From: an uncultured Croceicoccus sp.
GTDB lineage: Bacteria; Pseudomonadota; Alphaproteobacteria; Sphingomonadales; Sphingomonadaceae
Direction of reading: 5' to 3'
Assembly: GCF_947496385.1 (NCBI RefSeq)
Contig: NZ_CANMCP010000001.1
Coordinates: 719,416-783,415, forward strand
DNA length: 64,000 nt
In this document: piece after piece, positions 41,949 to 50,387 of the stretch
Layout: each line of letters begins with the position of its first letter
Numbering within the stretch: the first letter of the stretch is position 1
Made by a program: the position numbers and the translations under genes
Notes under the pieces: generated by a model
Seen by the model: only the letters and a program-made list of their open reading frames with translations
What the model was told of the DNA's origin: nothing
The model's database searches: none

Positions 41949-43937
41949 ATGATCAAGGCGATCCCGCTGACCAAGTTGGTCCAGTCCCCTCGCAATGTGC
42001 GCCGTCACGGCGACCCCGCCGCAGATGCCGAACTGAAAGCGAGCATTGCAGCCCATGGTTTGTTGCAGAACCTCATCGTTCGGCCTGCTGCTCGTGGAAA
42101 ATTCGAGGTCGAAGCAGGAGAGCGCCGCCGGTGCGCCTTGCTGGCGCTTGCCGAAGAGAAAGTTCTGCCGAAGGGCTACGAGGTTACCTGCCTCGTGCTT
42201 GAGGACGATGCGGAAATAGCCGTCGAAACGAGCCTGGCCGAAAACTTCCATCGCCTCGCGATGAACCCAGCCGATGAAGCGCAGGCGTTCGCTGCCCTTA
42301 TTGATGCTGGTGCCTCGACGGAAGATGTCGCGCGCCGCTTCGGACTGACGGTCCGCTTCGTCGAAGGCCGGCTGCGTCTCGCGACCCTTGCACCCGTCGT
42401 CTTCGATGCTCTGGCATCCGGCGAAATCACTCTCGATCTCGCCAAAGCGTTCGGCGCGACCTCCGATCAAGAAATTCAGGCTCGCGTCTATGAGCAAGCG
42501 TCTTCGGGCTATTATGCGCCCAGCGCCGACAGTATCCGGCGCATGGTGCTCTCCGGCACGGTTCACGGCAGCGATGCTCGGGCCCGTCTTGTCGGTCGCG
42601 AAGCCTATCTCGCTGCAGGTAGCCGGATCGAACGCGAACTCTTCGACGACGATGACAGCGAGTCCTGGGTCGATGTCGCGCTTCTCGAAACGCTCGCCGC
42701 AGAGGAGATGGAAAAGCGCGCCAAGGCGCTCGCAGCAGAGCAGGGTCTTGCCTGGGTCAAGCCGACGCTTGACGCCTATGCCAGTCACGATCTCGTCGAA
42801 GGCCTCATTCGACTTCCAGCCGAGCCGGCTCCGTTGACTGACGCCGAACTGGCCCGCCTTGATGAGCTCGATGCCTCGTACGACGAGCATGCGGCCATTC
42901 TTGAAGACGAAGACAGCGCCGAAGAAGCAATTGCTGCGGCCGAGGCGACGATCGAAGCGATCGAGCGCGAATGCCAGGACATTCGGGCAAAGCCCCCGGA
43001 GCTGGCACCCGAACTGAAGGCCGATGCCGGAATGATCCTCGTCCTCTCGCGCGACGGCACACCGGTTCTCCAGCCAGTGTTCTACGGCGAACGCGACATC
43101 GAAGTCGTTGGTGACGAAGATGTCGTCGAAGTCGTCGCGAGTGTCGGCAGTGATGGCAAACGCCGTGCAGCGCTTTCCAAGCGTCTGGTCGACGAACTTG
43201 CGATGCAACGTCGTGACGTGCTCGCGCTCCACGTGGCATCGGATCCCGGCCTTTCGCTCGACATCATGGTCTTCACCCTCGCGGATGCCGACACCCACGA
43301 CTGGCGGTCACGCGCGGCCACGACCCTGCGTGGCGGCGTCCCCGCGGGTCCGATTGTCGGGTTCGAAGCGAAGGATGCGCCGGCAAGCGCGTCCCTTGCG
43401 GACCTGCGCTCGGGTCTCGATGAGAGCTGGCGATCTGGCGAAGACGCTTCGTCGCGCTTCAAGATGTTTCGGGCACTCGCTGATGAAAGTCGCGCAGCAT
43501 GGCTCGGCTTCGTCGTCGCTCGCACACTCGAGGCGAGCCTCAACATGGCAGGCGAACGTCAGATCACGTTCCAGGATCATCTGGGCAGCACGATCGGCAT
43601 CGACATGGCGCAATGGTGGCGTCCGACCGCGGCAAACTACTTCGACCGCGTCTCGAAGCAGGTCATCCTTGATGCGCTCACCGATGTTGGCGGTTTGGAA
43701 CTGTCCTCACGCTTTGCATCGGTGAAAAAGGGCGATCTCGCGATGAGCGCCGAGCGCGTCTTCGCGGGGACCTACATCACCGAGGTCGAAGTTCGGGAAA
43801 GAGCCCTCGCCTGGGTGCCCGAAGTCATGCGTTTTGCCGACCAGCCGGAAATTCCTGCCGATAACGAAGCGCAAAGTCCCGATGCGGATTTCGTCGCCAA
43901 CGACGACAATCAGCCCCCGAGCGAGCTGGCCGCCTGA
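41949..43937 (+). CDS. ParB/Srx-family nuclease-like plasmid/ICE protein
   Basis: IPLTKLVQSPRNVRRHGDPAADAELKASIAAHGLLQNLIVRP...EAGERRRCALLAL. Confidence 0.9.
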   Translation: MIKAIPLTKLVQSPRNVRRHGDPAADAELKASIAAHGLLQNLIVRPAARGKFEVEAGERRRCALLALAEEKVLPKGYEVTCLVLEDDAEIAVETSLAENFHRLAMNPADEAQAFAALIDAGASTEDVARRFGLTVRFVEGRLRLATLAPVVFDALASGEITLDLAKAFGATSDQEIQARVYEQASSGYYAPSADSIRRMVLSGTVHGSDARARLVGREAYLAAGSRIERELFDDDDSESWVDVALLETLAAEEMEKRAKALAAEQGLAWVKPTLDAYASHDLVEGLIRLPAEPAPLTDAELARLDELDASYDEHAAILEDEDSAEEAIAAAEATIEAIERECQDIRAKPPELAPELKADAGMILVLSRDGTPVLQPVFYGERDIEVVGDEDVVEVVASVGSDGKRRAALSKRLVDELAMQRRDVLALHVASDPGLSLDIMVFTLADADTHDWRSRAATTLRGGVPAGPIVGFEAKDAPASASLADLRSGLDESWRSGEDASSRFKMFRALADESRAAWLGFVVARTLEASLNMAGERQITFQDHLGSTIGIDMAQWWRPTAANYFDRVSKQVILDALTDVGGLELSSRFASVKKGDLAMSAERVFAGTYITEVEVRERALAWVPEVMRFADQPEIPADNEAQSPDADFVANDDNQPPSELAA

Positions 43938-43975
43938 CCTCCTCCTGACAGGAACGGCTGCTCGCCACCGTGAAG

Positions 43976-44010
43976 CGGTCCTCCGGCACATGCCGGGGGG
44001 CCGTTTCCTT
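43976..44010 (+). terminator. Terminator-like hairpin after ParB-like gene
   Basis: CGGTCCTCCGGCAcaTGCCGGGGGGCCGtttcctt. Confidence 0.55.
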
Positions 44011-44092
44011 CATGGAAAGAGAGCGGAGCGGGCTCCGGGATCTCCGGCACTGACCGACGGAACTGTCGTCAGGCCATTTCAGGAGATACAAC

Positions 44093-45034
44093 ATGGCCTA
44101 TCGCAAGGGACAAAGCGGCGGAGTGTCGCCTGCTACCCGTATCACCCAGGAAATCATCGCCCGCCTCGAGTCCGGCACGAAGCCCTGGATCAAGCCATGG
44201 CGCGGTGTGCCAGTCTCGCGCCCATTGCGGGCGTGCGGCATCCCTTATCGCGGCATGAATGTATTCTGGCTCTGGATGGTTGCCGACATGTGCGGTTACG
44301 CCTCGCCGTTCTGGATGACCTACAATCAGGCCAAAGAACTGGGCGCACAGGTGCGCAAGGGTGAAAAATCCACCATCGCCATCTTCTACAAGAGCTACAC
44401 CAAGGAAGTAGAAGCACCCGACACCGGCGAAAAAACCGACGAAAGTCGTCGCGTGTTGAAGGCCTATCCGGTTTTCAATGCTGATCAGGTCGAAGGTCTT
44501 CCGGAACGTTTCCATCCCGCCGCGACGCTTGAGGTGGTGGAGCCCGAGGGCCGTCAGGCTGAACTCGACTCATTCTTTGCCATTATTCCGGCCGTCCTGC
44601 GTCATCAGGGCGACGAAGCCTATTATGAGCCGGTAGCTGACCGGGTGACAATGCCGCCCTTGCATCTCTTCTCAGGCTTCGACCACTATTACGCGACGCT
44701 CGCGCACGAGCTATCGCATTGGACCGGTCATGCCAGCCGCCTCGACCGTAATCTCAAGAATCGATTTGGCTCTGCAGCTTACGCTGCCGAGGAACTCATT
44801 GCCGAACTTTCGAGCGCCATGCTCGGCGCTGAACTCGGTCTGCCAGTCACACACTTGGATAGCCATGCGAGCTATATCGAGCATTGGCTCAAGCTCCTGA
44901 AGCAGGATGACCGTGCCATTCTCACCGCTGCCGCAAAGGCGGAGGAAGCATCAAGGCTTCTGCTCAGACTCGGGGGACGGACCTCTGCCGATGATATTGA
45001 CGAAGCGTCTGACGACGCTGCGCTGGCCGCTTGA
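44093..45034 (+). CDS. ardC: ArdC-like antirestriction protein (ssDNA-binding domain plus zincin)
   Basis: ITQEIIARLESGTKPWIKPWRG; HELSHWTGHASRLDR HExxH zincin. Confidence 0.92.
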   Translation: MAYRKGQSGGVSPATRITQEIIARLESGTKPWIKPWRGVPVSRPLRACGIPYRGMNVFWLWMVADMCGYASPFWMTYNQAKELGAQVRKGEKSTIAIFYKSYTKEVEAPDTGEKTDESRRVLKAYPVFNADQVEGLPERFHPAATLEVVEPEGRQAELDSFFAIIPAVLRHQGDEAYYEPVADRVTMPPLHLFSGFDHYYATLAHELSHWTGHASRLDRNLKNRFGSAAYAAEELIAELSSAMLGAELGLPVTHLDSHASYIEHWLKLLKQDDRAILTAAAKAEEASRLLLRLGGRTSADDIDEASDDAALAA

Positions 45035-45045
45035 AGGAGGGCATC

Positions 45046-45468
45046 ATGGGCCGATCGGTCAGCTATCCCAGCGGGGCCATTGTCGCCTTCACCGTGCTCG
45101 AAGTCGAAAACGACGACGACTGGGACTTGGAATATGAATGGCTCCGCGAGGATCTGCGCGAGCGCGCAGGGCAGGCATTCCCTTCCCTGATCGCGCACGA
45201 CGGTTGGCGAGGCCGCGAAGACCGTATCCTCATGCGCAATGCCTATGCGGATTTCGGCGTGTCGGTTTACGCCGGCTTGGTTGCGGTGTGGATCGTCGAG
45301 CGCGACGATGGCGCCTATTGGGATGCCGATTGGCGCACGGCCAGATCGCCCAGAGCACAACGCTGGCTGTCCCAGATCGCCTCGCGCTTTGAAGCGTTAT
45401 TCGGCGACTACGTCTGCCTCGGTCACATGTCGAACGGTGAGGGCGTCTACGCAAAACGGGTGGCCTGA
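45046..45468 (+). CDS. Hypothetical protein
   Basis: 140 aa; preceded by AAGGAGG ribosome-binding site. Confidence 0.65.
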   Translation: MGRSVSYPSGAIVAFTVLEVENDDDWDLEYEWLREDLRERAGQAFPSLIAHDGWRGREDRILMRNAYADFGVSVYAGLVAVWIVERDDGAYWDADWRTARSPRAQRWLSQIASRFEALFGDYVCLGHMSNGEGVYAKRVA

Positions 45469-45769
45469 ATGCGCCACTCAATCGTGAGCGAACACATGTA
45501 CCAGTCCTGACTGACGAAGCCTGCATGTGCACTCATGGTCTGAAGCCATGCGAGAGAGGCCCTGGGCCAGCCGCCAGTCTTCCGCAACCCGGCTTGCGCA
45601 GGCCCGAGTTGGCCCGGCCCTGTGGGCCGTTGGCCTGCCCGCGCCAGCCTGCCCAAGCGGGTTTCCCCTGTCGGGTGCGGAGACTGCCTCAAGCTGGCCC
45701 TGACGGGCTCTCGCTGGCGCAGCCATGAGCGGGTGCGTCAGCCTCACGCCAGTCAGGAGGACAATACCC

Positions 45770-46723
45770 ATGCACTCATCATTTTCTGACCAACTTGCCG
45801 GCCTCGATCTTTCCGGTTTTTCGATTGGTCCTGCCCCGGTTTCCACCAATGATTTTCCGGTCCACGAAGCGGTCGTCCAGACGCTCGAAGCTGTCTGGTC
45901 CGATCTTTTTGCGATGGTCTCTGGGACTGCGCTGGAGGCCGATGCCGAGGACCTCGGCTGGGCGTTCGTCAACATCTTTCACCGTTCCGCGACCCGCAAA
46001 TCGACCGCAGTCGACCGCGCAACCGACGAAGTCCGAGCGCTCCTGGCCACTGCAGATGGATCCGAAATTCATACCCATGAACTCGAGACCCAGGTTGAGC
46101 GTGCGCAGTGTGCCGAAGGGGCCATGATCGCTCTCGAGGAGATGCGCGAAGTGGCCGCTGCCCTCTATCTCAACGAATTCGGCTCCTCGTGGAAGCCCGT
46201 GTCGAGTTCGCGCTTCAATCACAGCGCCATGCTGACTTCCGCGCTCGTGGAGGGCCGCGAGTTCATCCGAGCCCGGTGCGAAGCCAAGCGCCGCGCCGCC
46301 ATGCCAGAAGGAACGCCGGTGATCTTTGCCGGTGGCCGCACACGCCATCCAAACGAGCAGGACGCTCTCACTTTCGCCAACAACGTCTGGGCTACTCTGG
46401 ACAAGGTTCACGACCGGGTTCCTGACATGGTTCTTGTCCACGGCGGTGATACCAAGGGCGTTGACCGTCTGGCATCTTCATGGGCGGAACGACGCAGTAT
46501 CCCCCAAATCAGCTTCTCCCTCGACATGCGCCTGGGGGCACGCGCAGGCTTCAAGCGCAACGAGCGTATGCTCTCGCTCGACCCCCGTTATGTCGTGGCC
46601 TTTCCCGGAAACGGGGTCCTAGAGCGCTTGGTCATCGAAGCCAAATCCCGTCGGATTACCGTCGTTGATCGCCGTGGTCCGCTTGGCACTTCACCCAAGC
46701 GCGCGGCTCAGGATACCGACTGA
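45770..46723 (+). CDS. DUF2493 (SLOG/YspA-like) protein
   Basis: VIFAGGRTRHPNEQDALTFANNVWATLDKVHDRVPDMVLVHGGDTKGVDRLASSWAE. Confidence 0.85.
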   Translation: MHSSFSDQLAGLDLSGFSIGPAPVSTNDFPVHEAVVQTLEAVWSDLFAMVSGTALEADAEDLGWAFVNIFHRSATRKSTAVDRATDEVRALLATADGSEIHTHELETQVERAQCAEGAMIALEEMREVAAALYLNEFGSSWKPVSSSRFNHSAMLTSALVEGREFIRARCEAKRRAAMPEGTPVIFAGGRTRHPNEQDALTFANNVWATLDKVHDRVPDMVLVHGGDTKGVDRLASSWAERRSIPQISFSLDMRLGARAGFKRNERMLSLDPRYVVAFPGNGVLERLVIEAKSRRITVVDRRGPLGTSPKRAAQDTD

Positions 46724-46841
46724 TGCGTCTGGCATCGCGCCAGCGCCATCGGCGCTGGCGCAGCCTGTCAGAGGAGAGAAATCGCCTGTCATCGTGGGCA
46801 AGACGATTGGTGCTTGCCCCCCACATTGCAGGAGAAATTTC

Positions 46842-47279
46842 ATGACTGATTTTCAGGCGATCATGGCGGATTTTGCTGTCCGCCAGACCGAGCGCGCGGC
46901 GCAGGCACAAAGTGAAGTCCAACGGCTCAAGGCAGCTATCATTGCCCCGCTGCGCAATGCCGAAATTGCCCGCGTAGAAATCCGTTTCGATGGGTGTGGC
47001 GACAGCGGTGCGGTCGAAGAATGCGTCTTCTCTGACGCCGTGGGGGCGAGTGTTCCGTGTCCCGAAGTGACGATCGCCTGTGTTGGAGAAGGCGACGACC
47101 AGAGCCTCAATTCCGCCCTCGAGCAACTGACTTACCTTGCTCTCGAACGCCATCATCCTGGGTGGGAAATCAATGATGGTGCCTGCGGCGAACTGGTCAT
47201 CGACGTGGCTATGCCGAGTTTCGTTCTGGACTGCCAGCTGCGGTACACGGCGACCGACGACCATTCGACTGATCTCTAG
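46842..47279 (+). CDS. DUF6878-like protein
   Basis: 145 aa; CAGGAG ribosome-binding site 7 nt upstream. Confidence 0.65.
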   Translation: MTDFQAIMADFAVRQTERAAQAQSEVQRLKAAIIAPLRNAEIARVEIRFDGCGDSGAVEECVFSDAVGASVPCPEVTIACVGEGDDQSLNSALEQLTYLALERHHPGWEINDGACGELVIDVAMPSFVLDCQLRYTATDDHSTDL

Positions 47280-47289
47280 GAGAGGTGTG

Positions 47290-47718
47290 ATGGCTCATTG
47301 CTATTATCACGCCCTATCGTCAGTCCGGAAATGGGGAGGGGTGGTGGAAGATTACCTGCCGCTCCACCAATGGTTTGACCAGTCGAAGGCGATCTTTGCT
47401 GATCCGCGGCACCGGGCCCTTCGGCACCATGCCGAAGGCATTTTCATGCTCGAAACGCTGTTCGGGCCTACCATCCTCAACGCCGACAGCCGTGTCGTGC
47501 CCGTTCGCCTTGTAGGCGAGCAGCACGTCCGCGAGGATTTGGGCACGATTCCTTCCTTTGCGGATTGGGGACGCCTCATCACGCCCCAAGACTGGATGTT
47601 GCGGGGCCATCGTCTGGACGAGCCTATGCCGCTTGGCACTGTGGAGACGGCTGCTGGCGGCGCGTTTTCAGGGGGGCTTTCGTCCGCTTCGGGAGGAGCG
47701 TCGGTAGTCGAGATATGA
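47290..47718 (+). CDS. DUF6915-like protein
   Basis: MAHCYYHALSSVRKWGGVVEDYLPLHQWFDQSKAIFADPRHRALRHHAEGIFMLE. Confidence 0.7.
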   Translation: MAHCYYHALSSVRKWGGVVEDYLPLHQWFDQSKAIFADPRHRALRHHAEGIFMLETLFGPTILNADSRVVPVRLVGEQHVREDLGTIPSFADWGRLITPQDWMLRGHRLDEPMPLGTVETAAGGAFSGGLSSASGGASVVEI

Positions 47719-48016
47719 TGTCGCCTTGAAGGCAAGCGAGGTCAGGGGGGACGTGGCAACCTGTTAATGCGAAAAGTCATGGCTTGGCCTGTGCAAGGCA
47801 CTCGGGACCAACCCGGCCTGTAAGCAAACCTTTCCTGAAGCATCCCCGTCGAGACGCGCAACCCCGATCAGGTCCGGCCGAGTTGCCGGGCTGCGCCCGG
47901 CTGCCCGCACCACCCGAACCAGATCGAGGTTTCCCTTCGGTGCGCTTCGCCGTGGCCGCTTCCTAGTCGGGTTTGCAGCCGGGATGGACCCGGAATGCTC
48001 GATCAGGAGAAAGACC

Positions 48017-48406
48017 ATGACCAATCTCGTTATCCTCGTTGGCCGCATCGCCCGCGATCCCGAAACCCGCACGACCCAGGGCGGTACCAGCATCACCTCG
48101 ATCTCGGTCGTCACCGACCGTCCCGCACGCAAGGACGGCAAGACCTACAAGGACGAAAACGGCTACACCGCCAAGGACAGCGAATTCCACCGCGTGACCT
48201 GCTTCAACGGTCTCGGCCAGAACGTCGCCAAGTACTGCACCAAGGGCCAGCTCGTGACGGTCGAGGGGCGCATCCACTATACGCAGTGGGAAGACCAGGA
48301 CGGCACCAAGCGCTACGGCTGCGAGATCATCGCCGACAAGGTGGACTTCCTCACCAAGGGCCGAGCGTCGAACAATGAAGGTGCGCCCGACATTGATGAG
48401 GACTGA
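48017..48406 (+). CDS. ssb: Single-stranded DNA-binding protein
   Basis: MTNLVILVGRIARDPETRTTQGGTSITSISVVTDRP OB fold. Confidence 0.92.
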   Translation: MTNLVILVGRIARDPETRTTQGGTSITSISVVTDRPARKDGKTYKDENGYTAKDSEFHRVTCFNGLGQNVAKYCTKGQLVTVEGRIHYTQWEDQDGTKRYGCEIIADKVDFLTKGRASNNEGAPDIDED

Positions 48407-48424
48407 GTGCCTCCCGCAAACGAC

Positions 48425-48460
48425 AAGGCTCCGATGGTTCGCGCCATCGGGGCCTTTTTT
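48425..48460 (+). terminator. Rho-independent terminator of ssb
   Basis: AAGGCtCCGATGGttcgCGCCATCGGgGCCTTTTTT. Confidence 0.85.
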
Positions 48461-48522
48461 GTGCTCGCAGGCGTGAACGGCGGGGCGGGGCATCGAGCCC
48501 ACACCCCGCCGCGGTTGAAGTG

Positions 48523-48753
48523 TCAGGCGGGGGAGAGCCGCTTGAGAGCATCGTCGATCCCGATGGTGAGCGATGCGCGGATGAGCTGCTTCAGTTGCGC
48601 AGGTTCGACCGTCTCGGCTCCGCATTCGAGAAGAACCTTGCCCAGTTCGCCGGCTGCTTCATCACGGAGCCTGGCCTCCTGTGCATCGAGTTCTTCGCGC
48701 TGCTCGCGCAGCTTCTTGAGCGCGTTCCGCGCGCTCGGTTTGGACCTGGCCAT
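48523..48753 (-). CDS. DUF6437-like hypothetical protein
   Basis: MARSKPSARNALKKLREQREELDAQEARLRDEAAGELGKVLLECGAE. Confidence 0.6.
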   Translation of the reverse strand: MARSKPSARNALKKLREQREELDAQEARLRDEAAGELGKVLLECGAETVEPAQLKQLIRASLTIGIDDALKRLSPA

Positions 48754-48940
48754 GAGTTTGTCCTTTCGCTGGCCGTTGGTCCCCTCCACGCGCGACAGTG
48801 CCAGCAAGGGGCCATGTAGGAAAACGGTTTTTGCCGCGATGCCAGTGCTTTTCTCGCTGACGTTGGAGAGGTCTCTCTCGCAGAAAGGCCAAGTGTGATG
48901 CGGGCTTTGGGGCCGCGTCAAGGACGACGGGGCCCCACCA

Positions 48941-48966
48941 TTTTTACCGGGCAAGCCCGGCAAAAA
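48941..48966. terminator. Symmetrical hairpin, possible bidirectional terminator
   Basis: TTTTTaCCGGGCaaGCCCGGcAAAAA. Confidence 0.45.
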
Positions 48967-49079
48967 TCGTTTCCCCCATCGCCGCTTCGCGGCCGCGCTA
49001 TGCGCGGTCCCTGACCCGGCCCGTCACCCACATCCTCGCAGCTCCTGATGCGACGCATCGAACATCAGGAGGAAAGATC

Positions 49080-49316
49080 ATGTACGCTTCACTGAATATC
49101 GCGCAGGGCTCATTCCAGGCAGATCAGGCAGCTTTCGTTGCCGCACTCGACAAGGCTCATGCCCGGTCCCTTCACAGCTACTTCACCCAATATGTCCTGA
49201 CCGATGGTGAGGCAGGTTACATCGCGGTCGATGAGGGCGATTACGGCGCACTGCCCAAGGCCATGCTGGACCGGGTCATCGACACAGTGCCAGGAAAGCT
49301 GAGCGATGAATTCTGA
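49080..49316 (+). CDS. Hypothetical protein
   Basis: 78 aa with TCAGGAGG ribosome-binding site and a dedicated downstream terminator. Confidence 0.65.
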   Translation: MYASLNIAQGSFQADQAAFVAALDKAHARSLHSYFTQYVLTDGEAGYIAVDEGDYGALPKAMLDRVIDTVPGKLSDEF

Positions 49317-49326
49317 TGCCACACAC

Positions 49327-49363
49327 AAGGAGGAAGTCCGTCAGGGCTTCCTCCTTTCTTTTT
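49327..49363 (+). terminator. Rho-independent terminator
   Basis: AAGGAGGAAGtccgtcagggCTTCCTCCTTtctttttg; perfect 10-bp arms. Confidence 0.85.
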
Positions 49364-49418
49364 GCTCGGGTCCCGTTTTGTCGCTCCCGTACGTATCGCG
49401 CGAGCATTCCGTGCAACA

Positions 49419-49619
49419 TCAGTCTTCGGCGTCCGACGCGTCGAACTTCTCCAGCCGATCGGGCATGTCGAGCACCTTCATGGCCGCGGCTGAAATGGCT
49501 TCGGCCTTCGTCGGAAAGGCTTCTGCCGAACTGATCGATACGCCGTTGGAATGGGTCACGGTTGCCTGGAATCCGTTGCCTTTGGGTGTCGCGCTCAGTG
49601 TTACGTCCGCCATAACCAT
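49419..49619 (-). CDS. Hypothetical small protein
   Basis: 66 aa, codon usage plausible, no domain recognised. Confidence 0.5.
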   Translation of the reverse strand: MVMADVTLSATPKGNGFQATVTHSNGVSISSAEAFPTKAEAISAAAMKVLDMPDRLEKFDASDAED

Positions 49620-49969
49620 GCTCCCTGTGGGATGCCCGGCACACCATTCTTCCTGCCGGCAAGCTCAATCAATCTTTAGCACAATCGGCAGTCGAACGGG
49701 ATCGTCCTCATCCCCTGGTTTTGGGACTTCAAAACCGCCGATCCCGTGCAGGTCATAACACTGGGTCCTACCCTCTAAGCTGGGGACAGAAGAGCACACC
49801 CTACGCGACAAATCGCAAGCGGGGGGCGGTAAAAAAGATAGTAAAGACAATGTGGTACTGGATTCTGGCAAAAATGGCAGCTTCTCAATCAGAAATGAAT
49901 TGTCGCCAATTCGCCAATCGGATTCGATTGACGACAGCCAGAAATGGCGCATTCCTGCGCATCTCGCAT

Positions 49970-50002
49970 GTTCTTGACATGTTCTCGTTTCTGATTTAGA
50001 CA
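49970..50002 (+). promoter_or_regulatory. Mobilisation operon promoter with overlapping GTTC-N7-GTTC box, copy 2
   Basis: GTTC-TTGACAT-GTTC (49970-49984); -35 TTGACA (49974-49979), 17-nt spacer, -10-like TAGACA (49997-50002). Confidence 0.6.
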
Positions 50003-50054
50003 ATAACCGCCTTTCGCAGTGCGTTCCGGGCTCCTGACCACAAGGAGTCCGTGC

Positions 50055-50387
50055 ATGACACGGCCAAAATCTCTCTAGGTACATGTCACCGTCGAGCTCG
50101 CTGAGCGGGTTCGTACTGCAGCAAAGCGGCGCGATATAAGCGTCAGCGAATGGATCCGGTCGCTGCTTTCGCAGGCATGCGAAAATGATGATCTTGCATC
50201 CAAGCTCGAAACATCGGTCGACCGCGTCAGCCGTCAATCGGTGTTCACAATGGTCGGCGTCGATGCTCTTCTTGCAGGGCATGCCGATCACGGGCTGCGT
50301 GAGCGAGCCCATCAGGCCTATGCGCGCAAATGCAAGGAACTGGGACTCACCGCAAACACCGGCGAGGGAGGTTCCGATGAAGCGTAA
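50055..50387 (+). pseudogene. Ribbon-helix-helix mobilisation accessory protein interrupted by in-frame TAG at codon 8
   Basis: MTRPKSL*VHVTVELAERVRTAAKRRDISVSEWIRSLLSQACENDDLASKLETSVDRVSRQSVFTMVGVDALLAGHADHGLRERAHQAYARKCKELGLTANTGEGGSDEA; overlaps traD-like start. Confidence 0.7.

Noticed and set aside
41934-43298. 454-aa minus-strand ORF
   Set aside because: Antisense to the ParB-like gene, which has clear motifs
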